From assembly GCA_009741485.1 (NCBI GenBank), contig CM019230.1:11542232-11606231 (forward strand): a stretch of 64,000 nucleotides of DNA, given 5' to 3'. Source of the DNA: Malurus cyaneus samueli. Lineage: Eukaryota > Chordata > Aves > Passeriformes > Maluridae. The translations under genes and the position numbers were made by a program. The notes beneath the pieces are model-generated. The model was not told the origin of the DNA, ran no database searches, and saw only the letters and a program-made list of their open reading frames with translations. This document shows, piece after piece, positions 52,201-61,200 of this stretch; the first letter of the stretch is position 1, and every line of letters begins with the position of its first letter.

Positions 52201-55200
52201 AAGAATTTAGTGCCAGAGGGAAGGAAGGAAGGAAGGAAGGAAGGAAGGAAGGAAGGAAGGAAGGAAGGAAGGAAGGAAGGAAGGAAGGAAGGAAGGAAGA
52301 TTCCTGTATTCCTGATTGTTGACCACAACCCCCAGCCTGTGCCTCACTAGAGGCAGTAGAAAGCCCCAAAAGACCTGTGGCCCATGATCTGCCCCAAACC
52401 CTGCCCTGTCCTCCATGGAAATGACTCTCCAGATGGCAGGGGGAGCAAGCAGCAGTCAAACTCTGCTCTCTGCAATGAGAACCTGAGCTCTCTCCCAGCA
52501 CATTCATTCTGGAGGGTCCTACTCAGGGGGAGCAGGTACAGAGCTGCACCTTGGGGTGCTGAGCTGGGAAAAGGAGCTGTAAGGAATTGCCTCTACACAA
52601 ATGTTGGAACTGGGGGAAGAAAAAACGTTACAAAAAGGTTTGCAGGACATCATTGCTGCATTTTGTCCTTGCTGTGATACTCATGTGATTTATCTTGGGA
52701 CACAGACCCTCACCTGCCCACACCTGAGCTGAGACTGCAACAAGCACTTTCCATATTTACCCTGGCGGTGAACATTGCAGCATGGCTCTGCCTGGTTCGT
52801 ATTCATCCAAAAGCTTTTCTCCACTTACCTGTACAGCAACCACAGAAAGGACCTCGACCGAGATCCTGTTAAATTCATCAAAACAGCCCCAGGCTCCTGT
52901 CTGGGAAAGGCCTTTGTAAATATTCCCACAAGACTGAAAAGAAAAAAGTGAAATAAAATTACAGGAGTGAAATCACAAACGGAATCAACTCCAGCAAAAA
53001 ATGGATTTGATTTCCCTGCCTATTTATTTATAGCAATTCACTGTCTATTGTGGGTATTTAGAAAGGTGCATGGGGGCAGGAGGCACAACTCAATTATAAT
53101 ATTTATAGCTCTGCACAGTTTGCCACTTGATTTGCTAATTGCACTCTCTTGACATCTCTGCACTCTGGTTCCATTTAAAGGTCACCTGGGCTGAGTTATG
53201 GATGGCCCAGCTTCCATGAGAGCCCTCAACTGGATAAAATATGATCCAAGGCCACCAAACCCAGTGCCCCGTGGGGAGCACAGGGATCAGCCCCACAGCC
53301 AGCCTTGTCCAGACTCCAGGAGAGGATCCCAAGGAAACAGGAGAGATCCTTCCCTGTGCCAGCCCATGGGTGTGCTCAGAGGGAACAGAGCAGCACAGCC
53401 TCTGTCCCAACTGAACAGGTCAGAATTTGTGAAGGATTTCATGTGGAATCAACTCCAGGAGGGAAGGGAAAGGTGGCACAGGGCAGGGAGCACAGTTTGG
53501 GTCTCTAACTCCTGAAGAACTCCTGAAGAGCCTTGTGCAAGTCTCAGAGAAGGAAAGGGAGGAGGAGATAAAGCTGTTTGGCAGGAAGGGATGCAGCTCT
53601 CAGCTGTGAGGAGAGGGATGGATCAGAGCAAACCCAGCTGCCTAACCCTCATCCTGTGGGTTCCAGGGGGCCCTGGGCACCCCAGCAGGGGCACTGTGAC
53701 CAGGGGACAGCCGTACCTTGTGGTCCATCTGCTCGGAGCAGTTGAACACGTAGACCATGATGCCCAGGGCACGGCCCAGGTCCTTGGTGGTCTCTGTCTT
53801 GCCGGTGCCAGCAGGGCCCGCAGGGGCCCCGCTCATGGTCAGGTGCAGAGACTGGGTCAGGGTGATGTAACACCTGCACAGGGCGAGGGACAAGGGACAG
53901 ACACTGAGCTGTGCCCTCCGGGTCACTGCAGGGACACAGCACCAGGCAGTGCCCTCCAGAGAGCCCTTCACCCTCCTTTGGGACAGCTCTGTGTGAGCAC
54001 AGCCAAGCCAAGAGTCCTCTCGGGCAGTAACAGCCACCTCTGCCCTGCTGTGACTGCTCCAGAGAATCACAAAGGCTGGAAAGGATCTCTGAAATCATCA
54101 AGTCCAATCATCAACCCAGCACTAGCACCTTGTTCACCACTAAACCATGTCCTCAAGTGCCACAGCCACATGCTTTTTTAACACTGCCAGAGATGCTGAT
54201 TCCACCACTGCCCTGGGCAACCTGTGCCAGGGTTTGACAGCACTTTCAGTGAAGAAATTCTTCTTAATAGCCAAGCTAAACCTTCCCTGGTGCAGATTGA
54301 GGTCATTTCCTCTACCCTGTCCCTGTTCCCTGGGAGAAAAGCCTGACCCCCACCTGACCACACCCTCCTGTCAGGGATTTGTAGAAAGCAACAAAGTCCT
54401 CCCTGAGCCTCCTCTCCTCCAGGAAAGGCCCCCCCCAGCTCCCTCAGCTGCTCCTTGAATCCAAGAGATTCTCATCATCCCCTGGGGTCTGCCCAACCCC
54501 TCCACTGCAGGCTGTGCTTTCTTTGGACCGTCACACTCAGTGACATTGGCAATGTCCAGAGGAAGGTCAGCTTTTCAGAAAAATCTTCCTCTGGCTTCCC
54601 AGTGCTCCTCAGCCCAAAAGATCCTGCTCCCCATTCCTGAGTTCTGATGGCCCAGCAATGATGCCACACAAGGCTGCAGCAGCCCCCAAAGCTTCTCCAT
54701 TAGGCTGAGGGTGAATCCCAGAGAGGTGCCCACCCTCTGTCCAAACCATGGAACTGTATGGCCATGGCCAACAAAACCTGATTGTGCACAGGGGCTTGGC
54801 TTGGCTGACCAACAAGGGTGACCAGAGCCACCTGAGAATACTCATGGCCACTGAAGCATCATGTAGAGTGGAAAGATATGACAAGAGACCCACAGGAGAC
54901 TTTCACACATCTGGATGGGCAGCTGGAAGCCAGGTGAGATGGCTCAGCATCTCATGCCAGGGTCTGTGTCCCCATTGAGATGAGTGACCCAATGGCAGAT
55001 GTGTCCTTCGGGACAAAATAAAAGCTCTGGGACCCCCAGCCCTGTGGGGTGCGGACACCTCATGCCCAGGTGGGCACCCACCATGGGTATCTTCACCTGG
55101 GAGCTGCATCTCAGCCCAGATGGACAAGATGGATGTGTCTGAGGCACAGACACAAGAGGGCAACACCGTAAAATCCCAAACTGAGTTGGAGCTCTGCCAC

Positions 55201-58200
55201 CAGATCGCTGCGACACGGGGAGAACAAGAGGGACATGGGCATCCCAAATAAACCCCTGTCTGTCAGCCCAGCCGTGAGGGGCTGGCAGGGACTCACCTGT
55301 CGGTCAGGGGGGTGATGACCAGCCGGGGGGTGTTGCCCAGGTACTCGTAGCAGTACAGGAACTGCGCGTCGCAGATGTTGGCAAAGCAGTGCCGCTCCTC
55401 GTCCGCCCAGCGGTGCCGCAGCTGCGACAGCCACAGGAACGCCTGGGCATTGTCCACCTGCAACGGGCCACCAGCACTGTCACCAGAGGGTGCACAGTGA
55501 CAGGCACATGCTGCTCAGGGGCCCAAAGGGGACAGCCAGGAAGTGGTCACCAGCTATGGACTGGTCACTGCAAGGGCAGGGGGTGAGGAGTGGCACCTCC
55601 CCATCTTCCAGAGAAGACCAAATGAGCCAGAAAGCTCTGCTCAGCCTGGCTGCCCCTCAGAGGACACAGGGGAGGGCAAAGGCACAACCCAGCACATGAA
55701 GGACACCTTCCCAACCACCTGCAGGGTAGGATGTGACAGTGACAAGGACAGAGTGATTCCAGGGCTGGAGCCCCTCTGCTCTGGAGCAAGGCTGGGACAG
55801 CTGGGGGTGCTCACCTGGAGAGGAGAAGGTCCTGGGGAGAGCTCAGAGCCCTTCCCAAGGCCTAAAGGGGCTCCAGGAGAGCTGGAGAGGGACTGGGACA
55901 AGGGATGGAGGGACAGGACAAGAGGGAATGGCTTTCCACTGCCAGAGGGCAGGGATGGATGGGATATTGGGCAGGAATTGTTCCCTGGGAGGGTGGGCAG
56001 GCCCTGGCACAGGGTGCCCAGAGCAGCTGTGGCTGCCCCTGGATCCCTGGCAGTGCCCAAGGCCAGGCTGGACATTGGGGCTGGGAGTGACCTGGGACAG
56101 TGGGAGGTGTCCCTGCCATGGCAGGGGGTTGGAATGAGAAGAACTTTAGGGTCCTTTCCCACCCAAACCGTTCTGGGAGTATCTGATGATAGGGCAGGGG
56201 TGTGGGAGAGGTGGACAGATCCCAAGGGATTCCCTGTGGCCCAACCAGAACACGAATGCTGCAGAAAGAAAAGCCCAAATGCTTTTCCTTATGGCCATGT
56301 GCTCCCTGCCGAGCCAGGCAGAGATCCCAGTGCCTGAGCCTGGTCTGCCACTCTGGGGTCTCCCCTTCAGCATGGCTCACACTGAGCTGTGAACCCCAAC
56401 CTTCTGTGCGATCATTTTGGCCACCACATCCCGAGCGTGCACGTCGATGGTGCAGATGGTCATGATCTTCTGCCTGTCGCCCTCGGAGAGCTGCCCGAGC
56501 AGCATCGTCACCAGCGTGTTCAGCTGGGCCACCTGCTTCTTGTGGTACTCCCTCAGGGCCTTCTCGTAGCCTTCCTTCATCCTGGAGAAGGCCATCCCCA
56601 CCTCAGCTGTCCACCAGATCTGGGTGCAGCAAAGAGCCACCTGGGGGAACAGACCGGCTCAACACAGGGAAACACCGGGGCTGCCTTACGTTTGAGAGTG
56701 CCTGATCCATGGGGAGGGCAAGGATGAAGTGTCCATGACATAAAATTAGGTATTTTGTCATAGAGTATCACAGTAGGTAGGAGAGCAGGGATCTGCTCCG
56801 TGGTATCCATGAAACCCCACCCTGCACGTTTGGCAGCTGCTCATCAGTAAATGAGCCCCTGTCCCATGTCTGAGCACACGGGAGGCTGAGCTGAGAGCAG
56901 GGGAGCATCCAAGGGGCTCTTTCTTCTCATCAGACCTCACCCATTTGTTCTCTCACCCCTCTGGGAGTAGGCACTCCCTGTGACCCCTGGGGTGTGGCAG
57001 CAGCCACTGCCCATATCCCTGAGCTGCATCCTGCCTGGAGCTTCAGCCAGAGCACTGAGCTCAGCCTGGGAATCCATCAGGAGATTGCCAGAAGAAAGGA
57101 GAACTCTCCCTCCCTCCCTGCTGGACAGAACAACCAGAAATGTTCCCATGCACAGCCAGAACAGTCCCCATGCACAGGCAGAACCGTCCCCATACATGGC
57201 CAGAACCATCCCTGTGCATGGCCAGAAATGTCCCCGTACACGGCCAAAACTCCCTGTGCATGGCCAGAGCCCCACTGGAAGGGCAGGGTGGCAGGGTAGC
57301 CCAGGTGACCCAGAGCAGGGACAGTACCTGGGCAGGGTAGCCCAGGTGACCCAGAGCAGGGACAGTACCTGGGCAGGGTGGCCCAGGTGACCCAGAGCAG
57401 GGACAGTACCTGGGCAGGGTGGTCAAAGAGCCACTGGTCCCTGGGTTTGTCCTCGTACGCCGCCACGGCCGCTGCCATCACATCCCTCACCGTGGCCCTC
57501 ATGGTGTCCAGCAGGCGGCTGAGCCACACCTCGACCTGCACAAGGGATTAAAGCCCAGGAACTCTCCTGCTCCTCACCAGCAGTGAGTGATGGAGGGAGT
57601 GGGACGGGACAAACAGCTCAGCTCTCCAGTCAGAGCAGCCCCAGGCTCCTCCAAACCGGGGCACTCAGCCATTTCTGGTCCTGCAGGATCAGCATCTCCT
57701 TCCAGACACCAAGGCAGGATTTTGTGGAACTCCAGCTACAGGAGGAGCCAAGCTCAACTCCACCGAGGAGCAATTTAGCTCAGTGTGTTCCAGCTCCAGG
57801 CCATGACAGTCACCTGGGGCACCTGAGCACAATCTGCCAGCAGCAAGAGAATGCTGGGAACTCAATTCCTGCTGAATTTAGAATTTCACAGGCAAAGTCC
57901 TCGCTGAGGGGAGAGTTTAAATGCCAAGTGCCATCACCAGGGAGCTCAGAGATGGTATTAGATACTTCAGCTTCCTGTAATAGTCCATGGAGAAAAGTGC
58001 AGCTACAAGGACAGAAAAGCTGAGCAGTAATTTGATTATTAAATTTTGTACTTCGACTCATGCTATGAAAGAAGTAAGATTTGGAAAACAGGGAAAAAAC
58101 TCTTCTCTTTCCAAAGGTACCTGTGTAGAGGTACCATGGAATAACTTCATCTATTTTCAGTCTGCATCGACTCCCTAATTGGGAGGGTAAGAATAACCCT

Positions 58201-61200
58201 CAAAATGTCTTTCAATAATCAAAAACAGCAAGGAAAAGGCACAGCCCTTCCTCACATCACAGGCTGTGAGGACCCATCCAGAGGAGGACTAGAACTGTGG
58301 TGTAAGCAAGGACTGAGCTCCACACCACCTCTTCCAGCATTTCTCATCAAGGCAGGGCAGTTCCTCCACAAGACCTTGGCCAGGGATGTTCACCCAGGGG
58401 CTGGGAGAGCAGATCCAGTAGATCCAGTTTGGACACACAAGGTCCTCCCTCTCACCTGCCCGCTGCAGTCGCAGGGCTCGCTGAACTGGACGTATTCCTC
58501 CTCTCTGCTGTACATTCCCAGCCCAACCTTGGTTGTCTTTTGCTCAGAGTCCACCTGGAATTTCAGCTTGGCCAAGTTGTCAAAGAGCTTGGAAAGGTGT
58601 CGCTGCACCTGCAAAGGGGATGGTGTAAATGAAGTGATGAAGACAGGACAGAGATCAGCAAAGGTGTGACAGGGACGGTCACTTGTAACTCTCCTGGAAG
58701 TACCACCACACTGACCCTCCCCCTTCTCAATTGCTCCCCCAGAGTGATTCAGCCCAAGAAAAACCCCTCTGCCAAACAAAGATCACACTGGCAAAGGGAG
58801 ACAGCAAAACACCTTAGGAAAGTCACACAGGTCTCACCAATTTTCCTTTGACAGGGATGTCCCTCAGACTGTGGCAAGGATCCTCAGAGCTGTGTTCCCA
58901 CCTGTGGGCCAGCACCAGCCATCCTGCAGCCTCCTCCAGGCTCTCCTCCCCTCCTTCCCTCCCCTCTGGGCCTGGCACTTTTGGGTCCTCAGAAAGAGGA
59001 GCTGGAAGGATTTTCTCAAGGAGGCCAGCAGGAGGAAGGGAGAAGCACATTCCCTGCCATGTCTGGTTTGCCTCTGTGTGCTGAAGAGCTGGCCTGGAGC
59101 AGGAGCTGGCACCGAGCACAGCCTGAGCTCAGTTTGCCATCAGACAGTCCTGCTCACAGAACATGGCTTGGACATCTTGGCAGCTCCACAGCTCCTCACT
59201 CCTGGCCAGGATGCTGCCAACACAAGCCTTGTGCTGTCCTTCTCAGGATTTCCACCTCTTTGTACCTCATTTAGAACAGCCCCTAATAAATCCTGAAATA
59301 TCCCAAGAGGGCAAAAGCACAGAGACCACCCAAACACTGCATGGCCCCCTGGTCCCAATTTCCCTGTATGTAGTGCTGAGAGGTCCCCAGCCACTGCTCC
59401 ACCTTGTCCTGTTCTCAGCAATGGGCAGTTTTCCTCACTAGGAACCTTTCTGGCTTTTCCTTCCTAAATATCAACTTTGTGCCAAAGAAAAGTCCTGAAT
59501 TTTCCTCCATGGAGAAGCCAGATCTTTATTTCTGTCTAAGACCCAGGACAAACAGCTCAACCACCCAGACAAAACCCCCATCTTAATCAAAAGTACTTTT
59601 CCAGAAGGAGCAGAACGATTCAGTCCTGTCCTGTTCCCACCTGGCTGGGTTTGCAAAGCCAAAGAGGAGATGCTGGCACAGCTCCTGAGGCTCCCATCTG
59701 CCCACAGGAGTTTCTGGTCACCCACAGCTAAATCCCCATGTGTCACCTCCTGCTGCCAGCAGGGACCCCATGGGAAAGGGCAGCCCCAGAGCTGTCCCAG
59801 CCAGGTGCTGCCTCTCTCCATGACAGCTGAGATAGGGACATGGATAGACCCCATAGGCAGGATGGAAAAGAGAACAGCCCCTAATGCCTGGTGCTCTCCT
59901 GCTTTCAGGGGAAATAAGAGGCTGGAAAGCAGTGCCACAGTGTCCTTGTCAATGGTGAGCTGGATATGAGACAGCACTGCCGTGGCAGCCCAAAGGGTCA
60001 CCATGTCCTGGGCCCATCAAAGCCATCACTGCTGGCCAGGGGAGGGAGGGCATTGTCCTGCTCTGGGCTGGAGTGGCCTCACCTCCAGTGCTGGGGCAAT
60101 TTGGGCACCACAATTATTAAAAGACGTGAAACCCTTAGAGAGTGTCCTGAGGAGGGACATGAAGGTGGGGAAGGGCCTTGAGGGGCCATATGAGAAGTGG
60201 CTGAAGGCACTGGGATTGTCCAGCTGGAGCAGAGCAAGCTGAGCTCAGAGCTCACCAGGGGCTGCAGCTCCTCCCAAGGGCAGCTCTGATCTCTGCTTCC
60301 TGGGACAGAACCCAGGGAATGGCTGGAGCTGGGCCAGGACAGGGTCAGGCTGGAGAGCAGGGAAAGGTTCTTCTGTCCCCAGAGGGTGCTGGCACTGCCC
60401 AGGCTCCCCAGGGAATGGTCCCGGCCCCGAGGCTGCCAGAGCTCCAGGAGCGTTTGGGCAGCGCTGCCAGGGACGGACAGGGGGGGATTGTTGGGGGGTC
60501 TGGGCAGGGCTGGGGTGGCACTTGGTGATCCTGGGGGTCCCTTCCCACTCAGGATACCTTGTGATCCCATGACTTGTCTGTCCAGCTCTCACTCCCTGTC
60601 CCACAGAGGACTCCACCCTCCTCAGGAACTGTCTAAAGGTGGCCACAGCTCCTCAGTTTCTCACCTGGCCAAACCCCAGCAAGTGCCAAGGGGATCAAGG
60701 AGCAGTGGACACTCAGCTTCCCCACCAGGATGAGCACATCTCCCTTCAAATCTTACATAAACCATGGAATCCTGTTGTACACCTTAAGTGGACAGGCTCA
60801 GCAATCCCCAGTGTCCACTCACAGCCCCTGGCCATGCTGCAGGGCCTTGGCTGTGCTCCAGCTCTTGGTACAACTCTGCCACCAGAGCCCAGACTGCACC
60901 TGAATGTGCACCAGTTCGATATCCAGTTCAAGTGGATAATATCATTGTCTATTTAATCGTCCTTTAGGAATTATCAGGCTTTGAAACTACAGTGGAAAGG
61001 CTGAGAGCGTATCCATGTGTGATCCCGCCTGACATTTACTTTGATTTTACTGCAAATAGTTTTGAATAACAGAAAGCACCAGGAATTTCTCCTTACTCCG
61101 TGGAGCATTTCAGTGCAGCAGCTTTTCTCTGCTTCCCGTGTTTTCTTTCTCTCTCTCCATTTTGAACATCAATCAGCTGTGTATTTATGACACTCTGTGG

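Larger units (their letters stand above)
50256..52828. other. Intron w8-w9
   Basis: 2.6 kb containing a 51-bp minisatellite and an AAGG microsatellite (separate entries); otherwise unrecognised. Confidence 0.83.

Noticed and set aside
55543..56337. 264-aa plus-strand frame as a retroelement protein
   Set aside because: Covers an untranslated CR1 3' end; CR1 reverse transcriptase lies far upstream of this region and is absent in all copies here.
56399..56401. U12-type or non-GT-AG introns
   Set aside because: All 29 complete introns start GT and end AG; the weak GTTGGG donor of exon w5 is still U2 type.
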